DNA of 64,000 nt from an uncultured Flavobacteriales bacterium (lineage in GTDB: Bacteria > Bacteroidota > Bacteroidia > Flavobacteriales > Crocinitomicaceae): assembly GCA_946480085.1 (NCBI GenBank), contig CAMLHZ010000014.1, positions 14,700 through 78,699 on the forward strand, in the 5' to 3' direction. Positions 9,066 through 18,074 of this stretch are shown piece by piece. Made by a program: the position numbers and the translations under genes. Every line of letters begins with the position of its first letter. The stretch's first letter is position 1. Below the pieces are notes generated by a model. That model made no database searches and was not told the DNA's origin. It saw only the letters and a program-made list of their open reading frames with translations.

Positions 9066-10577
9066 ATGAACTTTCGAAGTCTGATTTTTCCACCATTGGC
9101 TAAAACCGTTTACCAGCAATATCAGCGCGAAAGTGCCAATCTAATAGAAGAACAACACAAGCTTTTTAAACACCTATTCAAAAAAATACAGCTAACCGCA
9201 ATTGGAAATGATTTGAATCTAAGCAAATTGACTGGGTACGATGACTACAGAAAAAACATTTCAATACAAGATTACGCGAACCTAGAACCCTATATCTTAC
9301 GTGCAAGTCGAGGCGAGAAAGACATGCTTTGGCCCGGCATTCCAAAAGCAATAGCTGTAACAGCGGGAACTACATCCGGTCAAAAATTCATTCCGCTTAC
9401 AGCTGAATCCTATAAAAGTCATCGGAAAGGTCGAATGATGGCAATTGCCAACTATTCTGTAAAGTACAATCAGTGGGAACATCTAAAAGGTCCACTCCTC
9501 TATTTCACAGGCAATTCTACATCGCGAAAATTAGGGAAATACGATGCCAATCTTGTTTCATCGCTTCTATTCAAGAATGTACCCAATTGGTATCGTCGTT
9601 TAAATTTACCAAGTGAAAAGCTCAGTCAAACGATAGACTTTTCAGAGCGCATGACGCTCATGATTGATGAAGCTTTGAAAAATCATAAACAACTTCGGGG
9701 AATAGTCGCATTTCCTCCATGGTTAAGTCATTTTCTTGATCAATTGGAACAACAAACGAACTCCACTTTTGGAGAATTGTTCCCCAATTTCAACTTACTT
9801 GTAACGAGCGGCATGTCGTTTACCAGCTATGAGAACAAAATTGTGAAGCAGCTCGGTCAAAACTTTGATCGTCTTGAGACCTATCCGACATCGGAAGGAT
9901 TTCTTGGATTTACAGCCAACAGAAACGAAACTGGTTTTTCACTTTTACCACAGAATGGTGTATTCTATGAATTTGTGAAGATGACAGATCTGAACCTGGA
10001 ACATCCTCAACGCGTTTGGATTGATGAAGTGGAACTTGGAGTTGAATATGCGCTCATCCTTACCACCAATGCAGGTTTATTAAGCTATCTTCTTGGTGAC
10101 ACTGTGAAATTCATTGATTTAAAACCACACAAAATGGTTATCACCGGCCGTGTTAATCGTGCTATTTCAATATTAAAAGAGAACGTTACAATCACTGATA
10201 CTGATAACTCCATTTCTAAGTTAACTCAGCAGTTCAACCTAACGATATCGGAATATTGTGTTGCAGCCAAACCTCCGCAACTGGATAAAAAACCTCAATA
10301 CACTTGGATAATAGCATGCAAAAATCGACCTGAAAATCCTGAAGCTGTCAAACAGCAACTTGACCTAAATTTAATTCACGAAAACATCTTATACGGTAGT
10401 TTTAGAAGGGATGGTTTATTTGAGGTTCCTGAGGTACTCTTCGTTAAAGAAGACGCATCCATGAACTATTTGAAATCACAAGGTGGCATTCATTTCCAGC
10501 AGAAAACAGAACATCTTCAACTGGATTTGACCAAATTCAATTTGTGTTATGAATTTATGCTAATGCAACAACACTAG
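9066..10577 (+). CDS. GH3-family acyl-adenylate/acyltransferase-like protein
   Basis: The 503-residue protein belongs to the GH3 family, named from plant auxin-amino acid synthetases; the bacterial members have no settled substrate. Family features visible are the phosphate-binding AVTAGTTSGQKFIPLT near residues 97-112, FPPWLSHFLDQL near 217, YPTSEGFLGF near 278-287 (the ATP-binding tyrosine/glutamate segment) and the GDTVKF / MVITGRVNRAISI hinge near 345-370. A role in activating and conjugating a carboxylic acid is inferred. The start is the ATG at 9066; an in-frame TTG at 9051 directly follows the preceding terminator and is less likely. It converges with dinB. Confidence 0.85.
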   Translation: MNFRSLIFPPLAKTVYQQYQRESANLIEEQHKLFKHLFKKIQLTAIGNDLNLSKLTGYDDYRKNISIQDYANLEPYILRASRGEKDMLWPGIPKAIAVTAGTTSGQKFIPLTAESYKSHRKGRMMAIANYSVKYNQWEHLKGPLLYFTGNSTSRKLGKYDANLVSSLLFKNVPNWYRRLNLPSEKLSQTIDFSERMTLMIDEALKNHKQLRGIVAFPPWLSHFLDQLEQQTNSTFGELFPNFNLLVTSGMSFTSYENKIVKQLGQNFDRLETYPTSEGFLGFTANRNETGFSLLPQNGVFYEFVKMTDLNLEHPQRVWIDEVELGVEYALILTTNAGLLSYLLGDTVKFIDLKPHKMVITGRVNRAISILKENVTITDTDNSISKLTQQFNLTISEYCVAAKPPQLDKKPQYTWIIACKNRPENPEAVKQQLDLNLIHENILYGSFRRDGLFEVPEVLFVKEDASMNYLKSQGGIHFQQKTEHLQLDLTKFNLCYEFMLMQQH

Positions 10578-10582
10578 TGCAC

Positions 10583-10602
10583 AGACGCAATGCATCGCGT
10601 CT
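10583..10602. repeat. Palindromic intergenic repeat between GH3 gene and dinB, possible terminator
   Basis: AGACGC and GCGTCT flank a near-palindromic core around ATGCAT, giving a 20-base near-perfect palindrome in the 32-base gap between two convergent genes. The GACGC-ATGCAT-GCGTC type is a recurrent dispersed palindrome in my memory of Bacteroidota genomes. Only a short T run follows, so termination may be weak. Confidence 0.5.
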
Positions 10603-10609
10603 TTACAAA

Positions 10610-11722
10610 TTAAAACTCCAAATCAAGTGTTAATTGCGCATCTACTGGCTTCACTTCTGAATTCATCTCATTCGGATCATATAACTTATTCGTTGTCAAG
10701 CCGAGCAATCGAATGGGCTGCTCAAACTCGATTTGATCGAATATATTTTCCGCCAACTCCTGAATTTCTTCTTTCGTTTGAAAGCCGAATTCAACCGTAT
10801 GACTTTTGGTATGAAGCGAGAAATCTGAATATTTCCATTTAATGGAAAGCGTTTTTGCTTTTACCTCAGACTTGCTTAATCGGCTGGACAACATTCCAGA
10901 TAACTTCTCAATGTATTCCAAAATCGCCCTTCGAGAAACCATATCTGTATTAAAAGTTCTTTCTACCGCAACCGATTTCCGTTCTCGATGTGAACTTACC
11001 CTCGAACGCTGAATCCCTCGTACAATATTGTAAAAATGCTCGGCCTGATTCCCAAAGTATTTTTTCAGTTCCTCAAGCGATTTTGCTTTCAAATCACGTC
11101 CATAGAAAATGCCTTGTTGTTTCATTCGAATGGCCGTTTTCTGTCCAACTCCGAAAAACTGATCAATTCTCAAATCTTCCAGAAAAGTCAACACTTTATG
11201 AGGTGGAACGGTACATTGTCCGTTGGGCTTATTTACGTCGGAAGCAATTTTCGCAGTAAACTTATTGACCGAAATTCCAGCAGAGGCATTGAGTCCAACT
11301 TCAGCTTTTATGCGTTCCCTTATTTCTCTTGCTATCAGTGTTGCCGATTTTCCTTCCACTTTATTATCAGTTACGTCAATAAAAGCTTCATCAAGCGAAA
11401 GTGGCTCTACATCGTCCGAATAATCATGAAAAATGCTTCGGATTTGCTTTGAAATTTCCTGATAACGATCGAATCGCGGATGAACAAAAATCAAATCAGG
11501 ACAACAACGCGCCGCAATAATTCCCGACATCGCCGAACGAACTCCAAACTTTCGGGCTTCATAGCTCGCAGCCGAAATCACTCCTCCTCTACTACTTCCA
11601 CCTACTGCAATTGGCTTTCCTCGTAGTTCAGGATTATCCATCTGCTCAACAGACGCATAAAACGCGTCCATGTCGACATGAATAATTTTACGAATGGGAA
11701 AATCGAAGTCGGACTCTTTCAT
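10610..11722 (-). CDS. dinB: DNA polymerase IV (Y-family translesion polymerase)
   Basis: This error-prone polymerase bypasses damaged template bases. The 370 residues contain the palm metal ligands Asp17 in HVDMDAFYASVEQ and Asp111-Glu112 in PLSLDEAFIDV, with Tyr22 as the steric gate that excludes ribonucleotides. The helix-hairpin-helix thumb and the little-finger domain follow. The last residues, AQLTLDLEF, fit the clamp-binding motif (QL.L.L type), so it should dock on the beta clamp encoded at 53459-54577. The gene is monocistronic, converging with the GH3 gene. I see no LexA-type box, only AT-rich sequence upstream. Confidence 0.95.
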   Translation of the reverse strand: MKESDFDFPIRKIIHVDMDAFYASVEQMDNPELRGKPIAVGGSSRGGVISAASYEARKFGVRSAMSGIIAARCCPDLIFVHPRFDRYQEISKQIRSIFHDYSDDVEPLSLDEAFIDVTDNKVEGKSATLIAREIRERIKAEVGLNASAGISVNKFTAKIASDVNKPNGQCTVPPHKVLTFLEDLRIDQFFGVGQKTAIRMKQQGIFYGRDLKAKSLEELKKYFGNQAEHFYNIVRGIQRSRVSSHRERKSVAVERTFNTDMVSRRAILEYIEKLSGMLSSRLSKSEVKAKTLSIKWKYSDFSLHTKSHTVEFGFQTKEEIQELAENIFDQIEFEQPIRLLGLTTNKLYDPNEMNSEVKPVDAQLTLDLEF

Positions 11723-11840
11723 CGTCAGTTCAAAAGGTTGAAATATTCAAATAGTTCAAAATTATTGTGGCTCTGTCTTGAACTTTTGAACCACTTTAAA
11801 CCTCTTTTCTACCTTGTCATAAAGTTACTAAATTAGCTTC

Positions 11841-12899
11841 ATGAAGAAAATCTGTTTTTTGCTATTTATCCTCGCTTTATTCAATGATGTATCTGCACAA
11901 TCATTAACATTGGAACAAGCCGAAAGATTGGTTGCTTTGCCATTGAAATGTGCTGATCAGGAATATCCAAACAAACTTGGTCAGGTACTTGACTCCAAAG
12001 AAGATTTGAAAAGTCCACAAGAGCTGCACCCCGCCTTTTATGGTTGTTTTGACTGGCATTCGGCGGTTCATGGTCATTGGTTGATGGTTTCTTTACTAAA
12101 GAAATATCCTGAATTGACTCAAAAAGAGCAAATCCTTAAAGTATTGGAATCGCATTTAAGTGCTGAGAACGTTACAAAAGAACTCGCTTTCTTCGACACA
12201 AAAAACAATGCTTCATTTGAGCGAACTTACGGCTGGGCCTGGATCTTAAAATTGCAAATGGAATTGGATTCATGGGACCATCCAACTGCAAAAAAATGCG
12301 CAGAGAACCTTCGTCCGCTTTCGAATAAATTATGTGGAAGCTATTACAGTTTTCTAGGGAAATTGGCTTATCCGATCAGAACAGGAGAACACGTAAACAC
12401 AGCTTTTGGCTTGACCTTCGCTTACGACTATGCCCTCACTCAGAAAAATGACAGTTTAAAGGAAATTATTAAAATCAAGAGCGAGGCATTTTACGGAAAC
12501 GACCAGAAATACCCAATTCGTTTTGAACCAAGTGGATATGACTTTCTTTCACCTGCATTTGAAGAAATTGACTTGATGCGAAGAGTATATTCGGAAACAG
12601 AATTTCAGATTTGGCTAAAGAAATTTATGCCTGAATTGTATTCCAAGAAATTTACTTTGGAGCCTGGAAAAATTTTAGATCGAACGGATGGAAAACTGGT
12701 TCATTTGGATGGTTTGAACTTCAGTAGAGCCTGGTGTTTGATAGAACTTTCGAAAACAAATCCCAAACTACAGCATTTGAGAAAAATAGCAGAGCAGCAT
12801 ATAAATGCTTCGCTTCCCAATATTACCGATGGCGATTATATGGGAGAACATTGGTTGGCGAGTTTTGCATTGATGGCGCTTTTGATAAAGGCATCCTGA
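11841..12899 (+). CDS. DUF2891 family protein, exported
   Basis: The 352 residues start with a signal peptide (about 1-19, ending VSAQ) followed by a single DUF2891 domain, recognised from HPAFYGCFDWHSAVHGHW near residues 66-83, SFERTYGWAWILKL near 124, and the C-terminal GDYMGEHWLASFALM. The many conserved His, Trp and Asp residues and the all-helical look suggest a toroid fold such as glycosidase relatives have, but no activity is established to my knowledge. Upstream, TAAATTAG (11829-11836), one base off the -7 consensus, ends four bases before the ATG, suggesting a leaderless transcript. A shared hairpin separates it from the convergent LRR genes. Confidence 0.85.
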   Translation: MKKICFLLFILALFNDVSAQSLTLEQAERLVALPLKCADQEYPNKLGQVLDSKEDLKSPQELHPAFYGCFDWHSAVHGHWLMVSLLKKYPELTQKEQILKVLESHLSAENVTKELAFFDTKNNASFERTYGWAWILKLQMELDSWDHPTAKKCAENLRPLSNKLCGSYYSFLGKLAYPIRTGEHVNTAFGLTFAYDYALTQKNDSLKEIIKIKSEAFYGNDQKYPIRFEPSGYDFLSPAFEEIDLMRRVYSETEFQIWLKKFMPELYSKKFTLEPGKILDRTDGKLVHLDGLNFSRAWCLIELSKTNPKLQHLRKIAEQHINASLPNITDGDYMGEHWLASFALMALLIKAS

Positions 12900-12903
12900 T
12901 AAA

Positions 12904-12937
12904 CAAAAAGCCGTTCTCTTTAGAAAACGGCTTTTTG
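12904..12937. terminator. Bidirectional terminator between DUF2891 and LRR genes
   Basis: The arms CAAAAAGCCGTT (12904-12915) and AACGGCTTTTTG (12926-12937) are perfect complements with a 10-base loop, giving a U tract on both strands. It serves both convergent transcripts. Confidence 0.88.
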
Positions 12938-12950
12938 TCTTTAAAACTTA

Positions 12951-15470
12951 TTAATTAACCACCAATCTCTTATTTATAATTCCTGATTTTGAGTGAATCT
13001 TTACAATGTAAACACCATTTTCAAATGACGAAACATTCACTTTTGTTTTCTTCATGTTTGGCTGAAGTTCGTTTACTTTTACTCCATTCAACGTAAAGAA
13101 CTCGATACTTTCCATTTCTTCAGTCGACTCGAACATAACCACATTAGAAGCTGGATTCGGATAGAGCTGAATATCTAAATCTGAAAGTTCATTCATTCCA
13201 AGATATCCAAACACATTTTGTGTTGTATTGGTTACAATTGGTGAATTGTAATCGAAGTAAATAGAGCATGTATTTTCAATGATTGTTTCATTTGGTAATC
13301 CTGCGAATGGTTTAATACGGTATTGAACATAACCAATAGAACCTTCAGGATCACTGGCACTATCTGCTAACATGATGTTCGGGAAACGAATGCTCATCAT
13401 ACGTGAAACTGCATTCACAGAAAATGTGTAATCACTACTTGCATCCACAATTTTCAAGCTTGTTAGATCCAGATTCTCGTCCAACACATCAGCCAAACGA
13501 ATATTGATTGCTGGTGCATTTCCTGTATTTTGGAAATGAATCGTATAAGTAAATTCATCTGTAAATCCTGAAGCAACTAACTCTGGGTATGTTTCTTTGA
13601 TATTTGGATCGTATGAATTCACCACATGATAACAGTAAGAATACGTGTTGTTTGAAGCATTCAAATCGCCTGTTGTAGCCGTTGTAACCGTCACCGAAAC
13701 ACAAAACTCATCGGAAGAATTTGCTGTTGTATCGGTTAAAATAGAAGCTGAAAAGACATTTGCACCAACAGCACCAAAATCGGCTATAGCATACGTTGCT
13801 GTATTTCCGGCAATTGAAGGCGAACCACTAAATGCAATTGTTCCTGGTCCAGAAACAGCAATACTTACATCTCCAGAAATTCCCGTAGCACAATACGCCT
13901 GAAATTGAGCGGTCAAATCGCCGGCAAGAATGTGCAATTCATGCGTTTGTCCAGGGAAAACCAATCCGTTTGGAACTACAGACTGCACTCCCAAATCAAA
14001 ACCAGAACAAACCAAACCGAAATCACCACCTTCAACCTCAGGGACAGCCTGAGTTACAGTAGCAGTGTTCTCATTGTTTACCGGACAAGTCACTTGCAAT
14101 GCTGGTGACAGAACTGTTGTATTAATAGCCAATTCATAATCACCTTCAGCTGCCGCAAAATAATAGTCGCCGTTAACCAGATTAGTAGACATCGTGATTG
14201 TAGTTCCTGTATTATCATTCAATACCATTGGAATGTAGATCAACGGAAGTCCCGAGTCAACACAATCATTGTTCGCATCATCAAACACACTTCCCTGAAT
14301 TCCCATAGCGCTTTGACATCCGTTGGGATTGTTTACAGGGTCATTTTCGTTACATAAAGGATAGGCCAATAGATCCGAAAACATTGCAGGAACATAATTA
14401 GGCAAGCATGAAAATGGATTCCCACTCAAACTAACATACAAAGCAGCTTCAGGAAACACGGGGAAACATGCAATTTGATTAGAATCACACATTAGAAATT
14501 GTATCGATTGTGGTATTTCTGGAAGAGATGTTAGGAAGTTACTTTCGCAGTGTAAATCCGTCAGTAACAAAGGAAGACTTGGTATTGACGACAATTGATT
14601 GTGATCACAAGAAATTGTCAGAAGGGACGTTGGTAACGTTGGTAAAGTAAATAATTGATTATACGAGCACTGTAAGTCTGTAATAGACGATGGTAAGTCG
14701 GGAAGCACCAATAATTCATTCATTGCGCACAATAAAGTAACCATGGAAACTGGTAAGGTGGGTAGTGAACTAATTTGATTATCATTACACCACAAATACT
14801 GCAAATTCGAAGGTAGTTGAGGCAATTGGGTCAATTGATTTTGTATACAGTATAAAGTCGTTAACTCTGCGGGCAAGATCGGCAATGAACTCAATAGATT
14901 ATTAGAACAATTAAGATTATGTAGATCAACTGGTAAAATGGGTAATTCTGTCAAGTTGTTATTCGGACAAGACAAATAATACAAATTTTCTGGAAGATTC
15001 AATAAGGTATTCAATCCATTGGATTCACAAGTTAAAAACGATAAAGTAGGTGGTAAAGCTGTTATAGAATTAATTTGATTGTCTCCACAATATAACCCAA
15101 TTAGCGTCGAAGGCAGGTTAGTTAATGACGTTAATTGATTGCTGTAACAAAAGAAATAAAGTAATGAATCGGGTAAGACAGGAATATTGGTTAACTGGTT
15201 ATTAGGACAATACAAAAATTTCAAATTCTCAAACCCGCTAACTCCATTTAAATCGCCAATGTTTAAATTGGAAATATCTAAAGAATCCTCTCCCTGAATG
15301 TCCGGATGATCCGCATCCACAAAAAAATCACTTCCGCTGGTCATAAATGCCGACGCAGGATAATTTGCAGTTAAAAATGCTTGAAAATTAGGATCCGGAA
15401 CCTGAACCCAGGTTTGAGCAAATGAATTTGCCGTAAATAGCAACAATGCTGCGATTAGTATTTTTCTCAT
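12951..15470 (-). CDS. Secreted leucine-rich-repeat protein with T9SS sorting domain (copy A)
   Basis: The 839 residues have a signal peptide (1-19, ending SFAQ), a short N-terminal domain to about 79, then 14 LRRs at 80-361, each 20 residues except the 21-residue first and last. The consensus is LxxLxCxxNQLxxLPxLP, the LPX type known from YopM/IpaH. Most repeats carry a cysteine at the core position. Beyond 361 come a beta domain (CNENDPVNNPNGCQSAMGIQG, SVFDDANNDCVDSGLP), a cysteine-containing region with GDFGLVCSGFDLGVQ, a DUF11-like domain around SYDPNIKETYPELV with FTYTIHFQNTGNAPA, and a C-terminal T9SS type A sorting domain starting YPNPASN and ending IINKRLVVN. Likely a cell-surface or secreted adhesion protein. 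It follows its paralogue by 11 bases. Confidence 0.87.
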   Translation of the reverse strand: MRKILIAALLLFTANSFAQTWVQVPDPNFQAFLTANYPASAFMTSGSDFFVDADHPDIQGEDSLDISNLNIGDLNGVSGFENLKFLYCPNNQLTNIPVLPDSLLYFFCYSNQLTSLTNLPSTLIGLYCGDNQINSITALPPTLSFLTCESNGLNTLLNLPENLYYLSCPNNNLTELPILPVDLHNLNCSNNLLSSLPILPAELTTLYCIQNQLTQLPQLPSNLQYLWCNDNQISSLPTLPVSMVTLLCAMNELLVLPDLPSSITDLQCSYNQLFTLPTLPTSLLTISCDHNQLSSIPSLPLLLTDLHCESNFLTSLPEIPQSIQFLMCDSNQIACFPVFPEAALYVSLSGNPFSCLPNYVPAMFSDLLAYPLCNENDPVNNPNGCQSAMGIQGSVFDDANNDCVDSGLPLIYIPMVLNDNTGTTITMSTNLVNGDYYFAAAEGDYELAINTTVLSPALQVTCPVNNENTATVTQAVPEVEGGDFGLVCSGFDLGVQSVVPNGLVFPGQTHELHILAGDLTAQFQAYCATGISGDVSIAVSGPGTIAFSGSPSIAGNTATYAIADFGAVGANVFSASILTDTTANSSDEFCVSVTVTTATTGDLNASNNTYSYCYHVVNSYDPNIKETYPELVASGFTDEFTYTIHFQNTGNAPAINIRLADVLDENLDLTSLKIVDASSDYTFSVNAVSRMMSIRFPNIMLADSASDPEGSIGYVQYRIKPFAGLPNETIIENTCSIYFDYNSPIVTNTTQNVFGYLGMNELSDLDIQLYPNPASNVVMFESTEEMESIEFFTLNGVKVNELQPNMKKTKVNVSSFENGVYIVKIHSKSGIINKRLVVN
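14388..15233 (-). repeat. 14 leucine-rich repeats in copy A
   Basis: These are in-frame units of 60 bases (20 residues), the first and last 63 bases, with consensus LxxLxCxxNQLxxLPxLP. Units differ from each other at many positions, so they are old rather than freshly amplified, apart from the two extra units relative to copy B. Confidence 0.9.
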
Positions 15471-15481
15471 AGTAGTAAATG

Positions 15482-17881
15482 TTATTGATTGATTACTAGT
15501 CGTGTATTTTTTACTCCTGTTGCTGTATAAATTTTCACCAGATAAACACCGTTTTCAAATGATGAAACATTCACTTTCGTTTTGTTAGCGTGTGGTTGAA
15601 GTTCGTTCACTTTCACTCCATTCAACGTAAAGAAATCGATACTTTCCATTTCCTCATCAGACTCCAAGACTACTTGGCTAGAAGCTGGATTCGGATAGAG
15701 CTGAATATCTAAATCTGAAAGTTCATTCATTCCAAGATATCCGAATACGTTTTGTGTTGTATTCGTTATAATTGGTGAATTGTAATCGAAGTAAATAGAG
15801 CAAGTATTTTCAATGATTGTTTCATTTGGTAATCCTGCGACTGGTTTAATACGGTATTGAACATAACCAATAGAACCTTCAGGATCACTTGCACTATCCG
15901 CCAACATGATGTTCGGAAAACGAATGCTCATTATTCGTGAAACCGCGTCCACAGAAAAAGTATAATCACTACTTGCATCTACAATTTTCAAGCTGGTTAA
16001 ATCGAGATTCTCGTCCAACACATCTGCCAAACGAATATTGATTGCCGGCGCATTTCCTGTATTTTGGAAATGAATGGTATAGGTGAATTCATCTGTAAAT
16101 CCTGGAGCAACTAACTCTGGGTATGTTTCTTTGATATTTGGATCGTACGAATTCACCACCTGATAGCAGTATGAATACGTGTTGTTTGAAGCATTCAAAT
16201 CGCCTGTTGTAGCCGTTGTAACCGTTACCGAAACACAAAACTCATCGGAAGAATTTGCTGTTGTATCAGTTAAAATAGAAGCTGAAAAGACATTTGCGCC
16301 AACAGCACCAAAATCTACGATAGTATATGTTGCTGTATTTCCGGTAATTGAAGGCGAACCACTAAATGCAATTGTTCCTGGACCAGAAACTGTAATACTT
16401 ACATCTCCAGAAATTCCCGTAGCACAATACGCCTGAAACTGAGCGGTTAAATCACCTGCAAGAATGTTCAATTCATGTGTTTGTCCCGGGAAAACCAATC
16501 CGTTAGGAACAACCGACTGCACTCCTAAATCGAAACCAGAACAAACCAAACCAAAATCGCCACCTTCAACCACGGGAACAGCTTGAGTTACAGTAGCTGT
16601 ATTCGCATTGTTTACCGGACAAGTAACTTGCAATGCTGGTGACAGAACGGTTGTATTGATTGCCAATTCATAATCTCCCGGTTCCGCAGCAAAGTAATAG
16701 TCGCCGTTTACCAAATTCGTGGAAGAAGTAATTAGGTTTCCATTATCGTCATTTAGAACCATTGGAACATAGATCAATGGAAGACCCGAGTCAACACAGT
16801 CATTGTTCACATCTTCAAAAATACTTCCCTGAATTCCCATTGCGCTTTGGCAAGCGTTGGGATTGTTTACAGGATCGTTTTCGTTACAAAGTGGATATGC
16901 TAAAGTTGCAGCATCCATTGCAGGGACGTAGTTTGGGAGACAAGTGAAAGGATTGCTAAAGATTTGAACTACTGTGAGTGATGAAGGAAATTCAGGAAAA
17001 CAATTGATCTGATTTTCAGCACATAGCAAACCCGTTAGTGAATTAGGTAGATCAGGCAAAGTGGTTAATTGATTATTATCACAAATCAAGGCAGTTAGTG
17101 TAGAAGGTAGCGTTGATAGAGCTGAAAGTTGATTATTATTACATTGTAAGGAGGTTAATCCGGCAGGCAAATTCGGACAAACAGAAAACTGATTGTTCAT
17201 AATCCAAAGATATTGTAAAGACGCAGGTAGATCAAGTTCAGACAATTGATTATCAGAGCAATCCAATGAAATCAATGAATTGGGAAGTCCCGGTAATTCC
17301 GTCAATTGATTATTTGCGCAAGAAAACGAATATAAGTATGTTGGAAGTGCAGGCAAATCGGTAAAAAGGTTTCCTATTATAGCCAAAATCACCATGTTAT
17401 CAGACAAAATAGGCAAAGTACTTAGCTGATTATCATTACAGTGCAGTATCGAAACTGATGATGGCATATCAGGTAATACTGTCAATTGGTTACTACTACA
17501 CTGTAAATAATTCAAGTTAAACGGTAAGTTTGGTAAACTGATCAACTGATTGTAACTACAATCCAAATGCACCAAATTCAGCGGCAAATCAGAAAGAGTG
17601 GAAATGATATTGTTACTACAGTTGATAAAAATCAAATTATTAAACGCCAAAACACCATCGATACTTGCAATGCCTAAATTTGAAATATCCAAAGAATCCT
17701 CATTCTGAATATCCGCGTGATCCGCATCCACAAAGAAATCACTCCCGTTAGTCATAAATGCAGCAGCAGGATAATTAGCCGTTAAGAATGCTTGAAAATT
17801 AGGATCCGGAACCTGAACCCAGGTTTGAGCAAATGAATTTGCTGTAAAGAATAAAAGGATGGCGAGTAAGGCGTTTTTCAT
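15482..17881 (-). CDS. Secreted leucine-rich-repeat protein with T9SS sorting domain (copy B)
   Basis: The 799-residue paralogue of the downstream gene has the same order: signal peptide (1-19), N-terminal domain to 79, 12 LRRs at 80-320 (one of 19 residues), then 479 residues almost identical to copy A, including GDFGLVCSGFDLGVQ, SYDPNIKETYPELV and a T9SS type A sorting domain beginning YPNPASS. Ligand-binding LRR surfaces differ strongly between copies while the stalk and sorting domain do not. Copy B is the first gene of the pair, with a -7 box at 17902-17909; copy A starts 11 bases after its stop, so both are probably on one mRNA. The target of the LRRs is unknown. Confidence 0.87.
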   Translation of the reverse strand: MKNALLAILLFFTANSFAQTWVQVPDPNFQAFLTANYPAAAFMTNGSDFFVDADHADIQNEDSLDISNLGIASIDGVLAFNNLIFINCSNNIISTLSDLPLNLVHLDCSYNQLISLPNLPFNLNYLQCSSNQLTVLPDMPSSVSILHCNDNQLSTLPILSDNMVILAIIGNLFTDLPALPTYLYSFSCANNQLTELPGLPNSLISLDCSDNQLSELDLPASLQYLWIMNNQFSVCPNLPAGLTSLQCNNNQLSALSTLPSTLTALICDNNQLTTLPDLPNSLTGLLCAENQINCFPEFPSSLTVVQIFSNPFTCLPNYVPAMDAATLAYPLCNENDPVNNPNACQSAMGIQGSIFEDVNNDCVDSGLPLIYVPMVLNDDNGNLITSSTNLVNGDYYFAAEPGDYELAINTTVLSPALQVTCPVNNANTATVTQAVPVVEGGDFGLVCSGFDLGVQSVVPNGLVFPGQTHELNILAGDLTAQFQAYCATGISGDVSITVSGPGTIAFSGSPSITGNTATYTIVDFGAVGANVFSASILTDTTANSSDEFCVSVTVTTATTGDLNASNNTYSYCYQVVNSYDPNIKETYPELVAPGFTDEFTYTIHFQNTGNAPAINIRLADVLDENLDLTSLKIVDASSDYTFSVDAVSRIMSIRFPNIMLADSASDPEGSIGYVQYRIKPVAGLPNETIIENTCSIYFDYNSPIITNTTQNVFGYLGMNELSDLDIQLYPNPASSQVVLESDEEMESIDFFTLNGVKVNELQPHANKTKVNVSSFENGVYLVKIYTATGVKNTRLVINQ
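16922..17644 (-). repeat. 12 leucine-rich repeats in copy B
   Basis: Same 20-residue LPX-type units as copy A; one unit (NSLISLDCSDNQLSELDLP) is 19 residues. Two repeats, DNMVILAIIGN and ASLQYLWIMNN, replace the core cysteine by isoleucine. Confidence 0.9.
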
Positions 17882-17901
17882 ATTAGGTAGTATTTACGTT
17901 C

Positions 17902-17909
17902 CAAATGTA
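17902..17909 (-). promoter_or_regulatory. Promoter -7 box of the LRR gene pair
   Basis: Minus strand TACATTTG, exact TAnnTTTG, 20 bases before the ATG at 17881. A TTTG lies upstream on the minus strand (17925-17928) but only 15 bases away, shorter than the usual spacing. Confidence 0.5.
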
Positions 17910-17998
17910 GGTAATAATCAACTCCAAACGAAGATGGTAGTTGAGAAATGAGCATTGACTCCAATTCAACGAAAGTTTGACAATTTCGAACAAACAAA

Positions 17999-18035
17999 AA
18001 CCCTGGCACTTCGACTACGCTCAGTGACCAGGGTT
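17999..18035 (-). terminator. Terminator with REP-like loop after the enoyl-CoA hydratase gene
   Basis: The arms AACCCTGG (17999-18006) and CCAGGGTT (18028-18035) close a hairpin whose loop begins CACTTCGACTACGCTCAGTG, itself an inverted repeat (CACT/AGTG). The minus transcript continues with U. The TTCGACTACGCTCA core is a widely dispersed palindromic repeat type. Confidence 0.7.
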
Positions 18036-18074
18036 CAATATCTTAAGTTATACTACTTCCTTCGCTAGCCAAGG

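Noticed and set aside
14388..15233. Regular 60-base periodicity that could suggest a CRISPR or satellite array
   Set aside because: It is in frame, encodes LRRs, has no constant repeat plus unique spacer structure and no cas genes nearby.
13645..16436. Two nearly identical 85-codon plus-strand open frames (13645-13902 and 16179-16436)
   Set aside because: They are antisense shadows of the near-identical region of the two LRR paralogues; their similarity comes from the minus-strand duplication.
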